From the NCBI GenBank assembly GCA_965370265.1, contig CBDUSL010000043.1, forward strand, positions 1-5,342: 5,342 nucleotides of DNA. The letters are read 5' to 3'. The notes beneath the pieces are model-generated. The model saw only the letters and a list, made by a program, of their open reading frames with translations. It had not been told where the DNA came from and searched no databases. The translations under genes and the position numbers were made by a program. The DNA is from CBDUSL01 sp965370265 (GTDB lineage: Bacteria; Patescibacteriota; Patescibacteriia; JAXHNJ01). Positions 1 through 5,284 of the stretch are shown piece after piece (position 1 is the first letter of the stretch; each line of letters starts with the position of its first letter).

Positions 1-221
1 GGAAGGCCAATATCTAAGGCAAGCAATTTAGTAACGCCTGAAATAATATTTAACAAAGCAACGATAAAAAGAGAAATACTCGCAAAACGCATTAAAAAGA
101 TCTTGTTTAAAACCGGCTTTTGCTTGCTGCCAAAAGAAGTGTAAAAAACAAGGACATAAACAAAAAGAATCGGCAGCCAAATGTAAAAAATTGGGAGAAT
201 AAAGGGATATTGTTCAAACAT
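1..221 (-). CDS. Partial membrane protein of unknown function (N-terminal 73 codons; runs off left edge)
   Basis: Read on the minus strand, an ATG at 221-219 opens a frame with no stop to the window edge, so the 3' end is missing. The 73 visible residues begin MFEQYPFILP. They hold two strongly hydrophobic stretches, about residues 6-29 and 47-66, separated by a short basic loop (SKQKPVLNK, 32-40). This looks like two membrane-spanning helices of an inner-membrane protein. An in-frame stop lies upstream, so ATG 221 is the first methionine available. No Shine-Dalgarno motif precedes it; the upstream bases are A/T-rich. It lies 83 bases after the stop of the HTH-ATPase gene on the same strand and could be read through from that gene's promoter. 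I do not recognise the family and assign no function. That it is a real gene is supported by length, hydrophobic pattern and colinear orientation, not by a motif. Confidence 0.6.
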   Translation of the reverse strand, partial: MFEQYPFILPIFYIWLPILFVYVLVFYTSFGSKQKPVLNKIFLMRFASISLFIVALLNIISGVTKLLALDIGL

Positions 222-234
222 AATTTTTTTATTA

Positions 235-291
235 TTATTCTATTAATTTACCAGTTACGTATATTCTCTTGCTGGTCGTTACGGGCGACTA
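235..291 (-). pseudogene. Vestigial sortase C-terminus
   Basis: The 42 bases at 250-291 match the 3' part of the intact sortase gene (1512-1553) at 34 positions without gaps, including a run of 17 identical bases. In frame it reads SPVTTSKRIYVTG and then KLIE and a stop. This corresponds to PPGTVSKRIYVTG in the intact sortase and includes the equivalent of its active-site arginine. The tryptophan codon after the catalytic cysteine has become TAG, and nothing recognisable of the cysteine, histidine or N-terminus lies upstream. Three TAA codons in a row close the frame at 229-237. Like the intact gene, the frame ends within a few residues of the RIYVTG strand, as expected for a true gene end rather than an internal copy. 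It has no start and cannot make an enzyme. Confidence 0.75.
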
Positions 292-304
292 GCTTTATAG
301 CTTC

Positions 305-1333
305 CTATCCGACGGCCCTTTTTATCATAAAATCAATATTCTGATTGGCATTTTTTATTTTAATTTCAATGGCAGGATTCTTTTGGCACCAAACCCTGAA
401 TACTTCGTCAATAAAAGCCTGACCTACAGTTTTCACGTTTTTAAAATCCAAAAGTATAGTTTTAAATTTATCCAATCCTATAAGCAATCTTCTTGCTTGT
501 GAGCGGGAGATATAGCCTGTGTCCATCTCAAATAATTTTATACCAACCTTTGTTTTTGAAAAAATGAATGAATCATCGCTGTATTTGCGAAAAATTTCAT
601 TTAGATTCTTATTTGATTTGATATTCAGGGAAAAATTTACTTCAGTACCGATAAAACTACCCTTAATATCACCTATAAAAACATCGCCCACAAGATTATT
701 AAAAATCAGCTTCTTATCTTCACTTTTAAAAATAAGAATGTCAGCCACTTTTGAGGTAAAGAACACCCCCTCGCCCGAGTGTTCTTTCGGAGCCGTGGTC
801 TGCTTTCCCTTGAGTAAATTCTCAATGGCTTCTAAATTGTTTTTTAAGTTTGCTTTTTTTCGCAGGCTGGCAAAAATCCCTATTCCCCGGTCAACGATCC
901 TAAAACCGATATTTCCCTTTTCTCTTTTAATAATAACCTTAATATCAGACGACTTTGAGTGCTCAATGGCATTGTTCAGCATTTCGGTAAAAGAGTAATC
1001 CATCAAGTCGGCGATGCTCTTTTTTAATCCCTGCCAAATCCCTGTTTCTCTCTTTAATCTTGACAAAACTAAATCCTCGTCAAGTTTTACATTTTTTAAA
1101 AATAAATGCTTCGACAAAATACTTTTTTTGGCCTCGCCCACCTTTTTTTCATCTGCCAGAACATAACGAGCTTGATTAGCCTTTCCGATTAAAACAATCC
1201 TACCCCCATCTCTTAATTTCTGAAAAAAACGATTAACATAGGCGCGTGTAAATCCCGTTTTTTTAATAATATCTGCCGACCTGACTTCTCCATTTTTTTT
1301 AATCTTTTTTTCTATTAATTTTTCTAAATCCAT
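305..1333 (-). CDS. Winged-helix / GHKL ATPase / STAS-like (DUF4325-type) regulatory protein
   Basis: A 342-residue protein from ATG 1333. Three parts can be seen. Residues about 1-62 form a basic winged-helix DNA-binding domain (ADIIKKTGFTRAYVNRFFQKL, then the wing GRIVLIG). Residues about 85-235 form a GHKL (histidine-kinase/RsbW-type) ATPase fold, with N box FTEMLNNAIEHS (115-126), G1 box VDRGIGIF (147-154) and G2 box HSGEGVFFTSK (185-195). Residues about 255-342 fit the STAS-like domain often called DUF4325 (SRSQARRLL, ILLDFKNVKTVGQAFIDEVF). No histidine phosphoacceptor, sensor or membrane segment is evident, so it is probably not a classical kinase. In the Spo0A/SigB-type switches the ATPase and STAS parts are separate partner proteins; here they are fused to a DNA-binding head, which suggests an ATP-dependent transcription switch. 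That role is inference. A TTG at 1360 would add nine residues, but it sits at the predicted transcription start, so I prefer ATG 1333. Neither start has a clear Shine-Dalgarno site. The family is known; its function is not established. Confidence 0.85.
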   Translation of the reverse strand: MDLEKLIEKKIKKNGEVRSADIIKKTGFTRAYVNRFFQKLRDGGRIVLIGKANQARYVLADEKKVGEAKKSILSKHLFLKNVKLDEDLVLSRLKRETGIWQGLKKSIADLMDYSFTEMLNNAIEHSKSSDIKVIIKREKGNIGFRIVDRGIGIFASLRKKANLKNNLEAIENLLKGKQTTAPKEHSGEGVFFTSKVADILIFKSEDKKLIFNNLVGDVFIGDIKGSFIGTEVNFSLNIKSNKNLNEIFRKYSDDSFIFSKTKVGIKLFEMDTGYISRSQARRLLIGLDKFKTILLDFKNVKTVGQAFIDEVFRVWCQKNPAIEIKIKNANQNIDFMIKRAVG

Positions 1334-1364
1334 TAACTTAAACTTATTATTTGTATACAACTTT

Positions 1365-1393
1365 ATTATATATCATAAAACAAAAGTTGTCAA
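1365..1393 (-). promoter_or_regulatory. Consensus sigma-70-type promoter of the HTH-ATPase gene
   Basis: Read on the minus strand: TTGACA at 1393-1388, a 17-base spacer, then TATAAT at 1370-1365. Both hexamers match consensus exactly. Transcription would start near 1358, giving a leader of about 25 bases before ATG 1333. The same start would fall inside the alternative TTG codon at 1360-1358, which argues against that start. The -35 hexamer lies within an 11-bp tandem repeat. Confidence 0.85.
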
Positions 1394-1406
1394 CAAGTTG
1401 TCAACA
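1385..1406. repeat. Exact 11-bp tandem repeat over the -35 region (possible operator)
   Basis: AGTTGTCAACA occurs twice without a gap, at 1385-1395 and 1396-1406. Each unit contains GTTGTCAAC, a near-palindrome with an odd centre. The unit length is about one helical turn, so two bound subunits would face the same side of the DNA. The first unit contains the -35 hexamer; the second carries another TTGACA in the same direction 11 bases upstream. Position and symmetry fit a repressor or autoregulator site; the binding protein is unknown, although the gene it controls has a winged-helix head. A 7-bp direct repeat GAATTTA follows at 1412-1425. Confidence 0.55.
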
Positions 1407-1493
1407 CTTTCGAATTTAGAATTTAAAAACTTACTAAAGAACCTGTTTAAAACCATACCAGCCGCCACACATTACAACCAACACCCTGCCAAC

Positions 1494-2117
1494 CTACTCT
1501 TGCACCATCACACCTGTTACGTATATTCTCTTACTGACCGTACCGGGCGGCCAGCAAGTGACTAAAGTGATTAAACCCTCGCCCTTATCGGTCCTGACAA
1601 TATCATTAGCATTCGCATCAATAATGGTCGGTTCTTCGGTAATCTTATATTTAATTTGCTCGCTGTTTTCATCCAGCAAAATAATTTCATCATCTATTTT
1701 TAGCCGGTCAAAATTAACAAATACCCGGGCATATTCGGCCATAGGATGAATGGAAGAAGAATGACCGAAAAAAGAAATATTTTCTTTTAATACATTCTGA
1801 ACGCCGTTCGGATAATAAACCACCCCCAAGTCAAGATTGTCTTCCACAAAATCATTGATATCCTGTTCAGAGCCTTCCTCCGGGAAAACCAAAACCGCGT
1901 CGATGCCCAAAGCGGGAATGAGTATTCTAGAAAGTGTTTCCGGTAAGACTTTTTTTTCTACAACAACTGAATTGGTATTCGGAACATTAATTGTGGCTGG
2001 AGAAGAAATATAGCGGTCATTAATAATCGGCCAGTAGAAATAAAAAAATAAAAATAAAATAACGCTGATTATAATAATCAGCAAACTAAGGCTTAATATT
2101 TTTTGTCTTTTTCTCAT
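1494..2117 (-). CDS. Membrane-anchored sortase (cysteine transpeptidase)
   Basis: 207 residues. Residues 1-6 are basic (RKRQK) and residues about 7-29 form one hydrophobic helix, so this is an uncleaved signal-anchor with the catalytic domain outside the membrane. A linker leads to the sortase beta-barrel (about 60-205). The catalytic triad is visible: His119 in FFGHSS, Cys188 in TLVTCWPPGT and Arg197 in KRIYVTG. Sortases cleave a C-terminal sorting signal and join the protein to a cell-surface amine; no substrate with such a signal is in the window, so the target is unknown. The TCWPPGT motif is closest to class D/E-like or unclassified sortases; the class is not settled here. The ATG shares one base with the TAA of the upstream glycosylase gene (TAATG), which implies translational coupling, and only a weak purine stretch lies ahead of it. 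A second sortase 3' end survives at 235-291. Confidence 0.92.
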   Translation of the reverse strand: MRKRQKILSLSLLIIIISVILFLFFYFYWPIINDRYISSPATINVPNTNSVVVEKKVLPETLSRILIPALGIDAVLVFPEEGSEQDINDFVEDNLDLGVVYYPNGVQNVLKENISFFGHSSSIHPMAEYARVFVNFDRLKIDDEIILLDENSEQIKYKITEEPTIIDANANDIVRTDKGEGLITLVTCWPPGTVSKRIYVTGVMVQE

Positions 2118-2692
2118 TATAAAAATTCTTTTAATACTTTAAAGTCTTCAGCCAGGTCATTATACTTGGTTCTGTTGTATGTGGCAACGGCCGGATGAAA
2201 AAGAGGGATCAGCTTAAAATCCCTTCCCGGTACATTAAAAATTTTGGCCCGCATTTTTGAAATCCCCTGAACAACATCTTCCATTTCGTATTTATGAAAA
2301 AGATAACGCATGGAAAAGTTGCCCAAACAAGCCAGGGCTTTGGGCTGGATAATATCTATCTGGTCATCTAAATATATGGTGCAGGATTCTATTTCATCCA
2401 TTTCCGGATTACGGTTGCCTGGCGGCCGGCACTTCAAAATATTGCATATATAAATATCCTCTCTTTTTGCACCTATAGACTCCAAAAGCTCATCAAGAAT
2501 TTTGCCGGCCGCCCCGCAAAAAGGAATGCCGGTTTTATCTTCATTTGCCCCTGGCGCTTCGCCCACAAACATAATCTTGGCCTCATGGCTCCCCTGCCCG
2601 ATAACCGGAAGAGTGCGGGTTTTATAAAGCTCGCACCTATTACAGGCGATGACCTCTTCTTTTACTTGTTTCATTTGATTAGTTTTTAACAT
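2117..2692 (-). CDS. udg: Family 4 (iron-sulfur) uracil-DNA glycosylase
   Basis: 191 residues, the usual size for the family. It removes uracil from DNA, the first step of base-excision repair after cytosine deamination or dUTP incorporation. Diagnostic motifs are in order: CxxC at Cys17/Cys20, GEAPGANED (44-52), TGIPFCGAAGKILDELL (54-70), NILKCRPPGNRNP (84-96) with Cys88, Cys104, and HPAVATYN (166-173). Cys17, Cys20, Cys88 and Cys104 match the four ligands of the [4Fe-4S] cluster in family 4 enzymes, and none is missing. HPAVATYN is the DNA-intercalation/active-site motif. Some annotation pipelines label these proteins as phage SPO1 polymerase-related. ATG 2692 is the first base downstream of a -10 box at the right distance to be the transcript's 5' end; ATG 2674 (residue 7) is the alternative and also keeps all motifs. 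It is the first gene of a two-gene operon with the sortase. Confidence 0.95.
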   Translation of the reverse strand: MLKTNQMKQVKEEVIACNRCELYKTRTLPVIGQGSHEAKIMFVGEAPGANEDKTGIPFCGAAGKILDELLESIGAKREDIYICNILKCRPPGNRNPEMDEIESCTIYLDDQIDIIQPKALACLGNFSMRYLFHKYEMEDVVQGISKMRAKIFNVPGRDFKLIPLFHPAVATYNRTKYNDLAEDFKVLKEFL

Positions 2693-2698
2693 AGATAA

Positions 2699-2704
2699 AT
2701 TATA
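2699..2704 (-). promoter_or_regulatory. udg: -10 box of the glycosylase-sortase operon
   Basis: TATAAT reads on the minus strand at 2704-2699. The transcription start expected seven bases after its last base is 2692, the A of the glycosylase ATG. No good -35 hexamer is found: at 16-18 base spacing only poor matches such as TTTAGT or TTTTAG appear. The box is perfect but the promoter as a whole is less certain than the other three in the window. Confidence 0.55.
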
Positions 2705-2749
2705 CTAAAAAATAGCAGATACTAAAAGTTTCTAAGTACTGGGGCCTGG

Positions 2750-2811
2750 GGGCAGAAGGTTTTGTTCTTTCTGTCCTGCCCTGAGCATAGCCGAAGGGTA
2801 TCAGAAAGAAC
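2750..2811. repeat. Palindromic, hairpin-forming element between divergent genes (REP-like)
   Basis: A 10-bp perfect inverted repeat, GTTCTTTCTG (2764-2773) and CAGAAAGAAC (2802-2811), encloses CCCTGAGCATAGCCGAAGGG (2780-2799), whose CCCT/AGGG ends can pair again. A second, mutually exclusive pairing joins GGGCAGAA (2750-2757) with TTCTG (2769-2773) and CTGCCC (2776-2781). The element sits upstream of both divergent promoters, so neither transcribes it; this fits an interspersed repeat better than an attenuator or terminator. The core resembles the CTGAGC...CGAAGGG-type palindromes that I recall as common in environmental bacterial genomes; that resemblance is from memory. Confidence 0.6.
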
Positions 2812-2820
2812 GAATATATT

Positions 2821-2849
2821 TTGACAAAAATTTCAATCAATGATTAAAT
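2821..2849 (+). promoter_or_regulatory. Promoter of the 141-residue gene
   Basis: TTGACA at 2821-2826, a 17-base spacer, then TTAAAT at 2844-2849 (four of six consensus bases), which is helped by an extended -10 TGA at 2841-2843. The start is predicted near 2856, giving a leader of about 23 bases that consists mostly of the ribosome-binding region. Confidence 0.7.
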
Positions 2850-2865
2850 AAATAACCGTACATTC

Positions 2866-2873
2866 AAAGGAGG
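2866..2873 (+). promoter_or_regulatory. Perfect Shine-Dalgarno site AAAGGAGG
   Basis: AAAGGAGG ends five bases before ATG 2879 and is fully complementary to the usual 16S rRNA 3' tail. It fixes the start codon. None of the minus-strand starts in the window has anything comparable. Confidence 0.92.
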
Positions 2874-2878
2874 AAAGA

Positions 2879-3304
2879 ATGGTGGTTATCGTAAGAGAAG
2901 AAAAAGGAGGAGCTGAGAATTACAATCATGTAATTTTCTTTCTCCGAGTAGGAGAAGAGCTTCAGGGTCTGCCGGTAGAACTGGTAAAAAAGGGATTTCC
3001 CGAAATTACCAATCTGGGAACAACGCATGTTAACCTGGTTATCAGCCGGGAAATAGAAGGCATTCGTTACCACGCCTTTGTGGTTAGCAGCGATCATCCT
3101 CAGGGTCATGAGAATTCACCGACCTTTCTCAGAGAATGCCTGGCCAGAATGGAAATGCACCAACTCCTGTCTTCTGACAAAAAAGCAGCTATTGCCGTTA
3201 ATACCGGAATGATAGACCTACCGGGTTTTGCTGAGCATGGAGGCAACCGCAAGAAATTCTTGCAAGTTTTCCAAGAATCAAAAAGGATGTTCCACCTCTT
3301 TTAA
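2879..3304 (+). CDS. Orphan 141-residue soluble protein of unknown function
   Basis: I do not recognise this protein and give it no function. It is a real gene on strong grounds: a promoter, a perfect Shine-Dalgarno site five bases before ATG, an intrinsic terminator just after the TAA, and a second partial copy at 5274-5342 where three of five differences are silent. The 141 residues show no signal peptide and no membrane helix. Alternating hydrophobic strands (NHVIFFLRVG, HVNLVISREIEGIRYHAFVVSS) are followed by a helical part (SPTFLRECLARMEMHQLLSS) and a basic helical end (GNRKKFLQVFQESKRMF), which suggests a small alpha/beta fold. It has eight histidines (17, 50, 65, 73, 77, 94, 120, 139), two of them in SDHPQGHE (71-78), and a single cysteine, Cys87, so metal binding is possible but not shown. 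A hand count gives about 45% GC, above the sampled neighbours (about 30-43%). It is monocistronic and convergent with typA. Confidence 0.85.
   Translation: MVVIVREEKGGAENYNHVIFFLRVGEELQGLPVELVKKGFPEITNLGTTHVNLVISREIEGIRYHAFVVSSDHPQGHENSPTFLRECLARMEMHQLLSSDKKAAIAVNTGMIDLPGFAEHGGNRKKFLQVFQESKRMFHLF
3026..3091 (+). repeat. Segment of the 141-residue gene that recurs at 5277-5342
   Basis: These 66 bases (from His50 to the first base of Asp72's preceding serine region, residues about 50-71) match 5277-5342 at 61 positions without gaps. All five differences are transitions. Orientation is the same, and the two copies lie 2251 bases apart on either side of typA. Confidence 0.9.
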
Positions 3305-3321
3305 ATTAATCCAAAAGGATC

Positions 3322-3348
3322 ATCCCCTGCCTAGGTGGGGGATTTTTT
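3322..3348 (+). terminator. Intrinsic terminator of the 141-residue gene
   Basis: ATCCCC (3322-3327) pairs with GGGGAT (3338-3343); the stem can be extended by G-U and C-G pairs around CCTAGG in the loop. Six T residues follow at 3343-3348. It lies 17 bases after the TAA. Read from the other strand the stem lacks a good T tract, so it is not clearly bidirectional. For typA only a weak AT-rich inverted repeat, AATTAAG/CTTAATT (3352-3358 and 3375-3381), is available. Confidence 0.88.
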
Positions 3349-3412
3349 ATTAATTAAGATTATATTAAAAAAACCTTAATTCTGTAAAAATTTAATAAGC
3401 AGAAACTAATCT

Positions 3413-5191
3413 TTATTTTTTCCGCACATTATTGCGGTCCACTTCTTTAAGAATCTGCTTACGAAGACGGACATGATTTGGTGTGATTTCTAAAAATTCA
3501 TCCCCACTCATAAATTCAAGACCGCGTTCAATAAGTAATTTAATGGGCGTAACAAGATTTATCGCTTCGTCACTACTTGCGGCGCGCATGTTGGTGAGAT
3601 TTTTGCCTTTAATAGGATTCACGGTCATTTCATCCCCTTTGGCCGTATTACCAATAACCATGCCCTCATAAACTTTTGTATTAGGTTCAATGTAAAGCTG
3701 ACCACGATTTTGTAAATTAAATAAAGCGTACCCCAAAGCCTTGCCCGATGTCATAGAAACCATAGAACCAACCTTCCGGGATTTAATTTCTCCGGCGTAC
3801 TCATGAAAACCAAAATTCTCAGAAGACATAGTTCCCTCTCCCCTGGTATCAATAATAAATATCCCTCTATATCCAAGTAAACCGCGAGTTGGAATCTCAA
3901 AAGTTAGCCTTGTATCATCAGCTGTTTGTAAATTCGTCATTACTCCTTTGCGGCGCTGGAGCTTTTCAATTACCGCCCCAGACATTTCATTTGGAACATC
4001 AATGGTAACCAGCTCAAACGGCTCCAGGCGTCTACCATTTTCTTCTTTAAAGATTACATGCGGTTGGGATACTTGCATTTCATATCCTTCCCGGCGCATT
4101 TGTTCAAACAAAATAGCTAAATGCATTTCTCCGCGTCCAAATATTTTATAATATTCTTTGTTTGAAAAATCAATCTTAAGCCCCACATTTATTTCAAGCT
4201 CTTTTTTTAAGCGCTCCTTAATCTGGCTATTGGTTACTCGAGTGCCGTCTTTACCGGAAAAAGGAGAATTATTCACCATTAAATGGATGGAGACAGTCGG
4301 TTCATCCACGTGAATAGCCGGCAGTGGTTCTTGGTTCTTGTTATGGCAAACTGTTTCGCCAATATCTATATCTTCTATTCCAGCAATCATTATAATGTCC
4401 CCCGCCTCGGCTTTTTGGACTTCTTTTCGATCAAATCCTTGGAAAGTATATATTTTAGAAATTTTAGCTGTCCGAGATTCACCGGTAGGTTTTTTAACTA
4501 TTACGCGCTCGCCCTTTATAATTACTCCTTCATGTATCCGCCCTATACCCATTCGCCCAAGATAATCATCATAAGCCAAATTAAACGGCTGCAGGCGAAG
4601 GGGTGCTTTTATTTCATGGGACGCCAGGGGGACTTTTTCCAAAATCATATCCAAAAGCGGATTTAAATCTTTAGATTCATCACTGAGTTTATTTTTGGCG
4701 ATACCTTGTGAGGCAATAGCGTATACATGCGGAAAATCCAGTTGTTCATCATTTGCCCCTAGATCCATGAATAATTCCAGCACCATTTCTTCTACTTCGG
4801 CTACTCGAGCCGCTTGTTTATCTATCTTGTTTATCACTACGACTGGTTTAAGGCCTAGCTCAAGAGATTTTTTTAATACATACCGCGTTTGAGGCATAGG
4901 CCCTTCCTGTGCATCCACTACCAATAGCACGGAATCAATAGAGCGCAAAACACGCTCAACTTCTGAACCAAAGTCTGTATGCCCGGGCGTATCAACAATA
5001 TTAATCTTAGTACCCTTATAAAATAGGGCTGTATTTTTAGCGTATATGGTAATACCACGCTCTTTTTCAAGGGCATTAGAGTCCATTGAAAGGGTTTCAT
5101 CCGACATGCCCGTTTGGCGAAGCAAAGTATCCGTTAATGTTGTTTTGCCGTGGTCCACGTGGGAAATAATAGCAATATTTCGAATATCCAT
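3413..5191 (-). CDS. typA: Ribosome-associated translational GTPase TypA/BipA
   Basis: 592 residues, close to the usual 600-610, so full length. TypA/BipA is an EF-G-like GTPase that binds the 70S ribosome and helps ribosome assembly and stress or cold adaptation in characterised bacteria. The GTPase domain (about 1-195) shows G1 SHVDHGKTT (10-18), G2 RGITI (45-49), G3 DTPGH (67-71), G4 NKID (121-124) and a G5-like SQG (161-163). Beta-barrel domain II spans about 198-290, an EF-G III-like domain about 298-382 (FGRGEMHLAIL, 351-361), an EF-G V-like domain about 392-475 (PTRGLLGYRG, 434-443) and the TypA-specific C-terminal domain about 476-592, ending basic. G5 is SQG where many homologues have SAL-x-G; I regard this as variation. 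The histidine in DTPGH is present, which separates it from small Ras-like GTPases; the MRREGYE segment and C-terminal domain separate it from LepA and EF-G. It is transcribed alone from its own promoter. Confidence 0.97.
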   Translation of the reverse strand: MDIRNIAIISHVDHGKTTLTDTLLRQTGMSDETLSMDSNALEKERGITIYAKNTALFYKGTKINIVDTPGHTDFGSEVERVLRSIDSVLLVVDAQEGPMPQTRYVLKKSLELGLKPVVVINKIDKQAARVAEVEEMVLELFMDLGANDEQLDFPHVYAIASQGIAKNKLSDESKDLNPLLDMILEKVPLASHEIKAPLRLQPFNLAYDDYLGRMGIGRIHEGVIIKGERVIVKKPTGESRTAKISKIYTFQGFDRKEVQKAEAGDIIMIAGIEDIDIGETVCHNKNQEPLPAIHVDEPTVSIHLMVNNSPFSGKDGTRVTNSQIKERLKKELEINVGLKIDFSNKEYYKIFGRGEMHLAILFEQMRREGYEMQVSQPHVIFKEENGRRLEPFELVTIDVPNEMSGAVIEKLQRRKGVMTNLQTADDTRLTFEIPTRGLLGYRGIFIIDTRGEGTMSSENFGFHEYAGEIKSRKVGSMVSMTSGKALGYALFNLQNRGQLYIEPNTKVYEGMVIGNTAKGDEMTVNPIKGKNLTNMRAASSDEAINLVTPIKLLIERGLEFMSGDEFLEITPNHVRLRKQILKEVDRNNVRKK

Positions 5192-5200
5192 AATTATTTT

Positions 5201-5225
5201 AAAACCGGCTACTTGTGAGAGCCGG
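5201..5225 (-). promoter_or_regulatory. typA: Hairpin with T run in the typA leader
   Basis: On the minus strand CCGGCT (5225-5220) pairs with AGCCGG (5210-5205) around a nine-base loop and is followed by TTTT (5204-5201), ten bases before the typA ATG. With the predicted start near 5250 the leader is about 59 bases, so the hairpin takes its distal half. It has the shape of a weak attenuator, or it may hide or space the start codon; no Shine-Dalgarno motif lies between it and the ATG. A six-codon frame (MAGSHK, stop) begins at 5229 and its stop ends inside the 3' arm, but the AAGGA ahead of it is too close for normal initiation. Confidence 0.5.
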
Positions 5226-5256
5226 CCATTTCCTTCTCTTTATAAGTTATTTAAGA

Positions 5257-5284
5257 ATTATACAGGAAAACGGACACATGTCAA
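5257..5284 (-). promoter_or_regulatory. typA: Consensus promoter of typA
   Basis: Read on the minus strand: TTGACA at 5284-5279, a 16-base spacer, TATAAT at 5262-5257. Both hexamers are perfect. The start is expected near 5250. The -35 box lies inside the duplicated fragment of the 141-residue gene; the matching bases of the intact copy read TTAACA, so one transition (3031 versus 5282) separates a poorer from a perfect -35 box. Confidence 0.8.

Noticed and set aside
120..344. Plus-strand frame of 74 codons
   Set aside because: It lies antisense to the membrane protein start and the sortase vestige, has low-complexity content and no ribosome site.
519..998. Plus-strand frame of 159 codons inside the regulator gene
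   Set aside because: It is the antisense shadow of a gene with intact GHKL and STAS-like motifs; its translation has no domain character and no start signal.
1385..1425. Start of a CRISPR array or iteron origin
   Set aside because: There are only two 11-bp units and a 7-bp pair, with no spacers, no further units and no replication gene nearby; an operator fits better.
2780..2811. Intrinsic terminator for the upstream region
   Set aside because: No gene on the plus strand reads into it and the T-rich stretch after it is broken; it sits between divergent promoters.
2864..3109. Minus-strand frame opposite the 141-residue gene
   Set aside because: The plus-strand gene has a promoter, Shine-Dalgarno site and terminator; the opposite frame has none.
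3352..3381. AATTAAG/CTTAATT inverted repeat as a typA terminator
   Set aside because: The stem is only seven A/T-rich pairs and the T run lies in the loop instead of after the stem on the minus strand.
4283..4666. Plus-strand frame of 127 codons inside typA
   Set aside because: It is antisense to conserved TypA domains, with no ribosome site and no recognisable motif.
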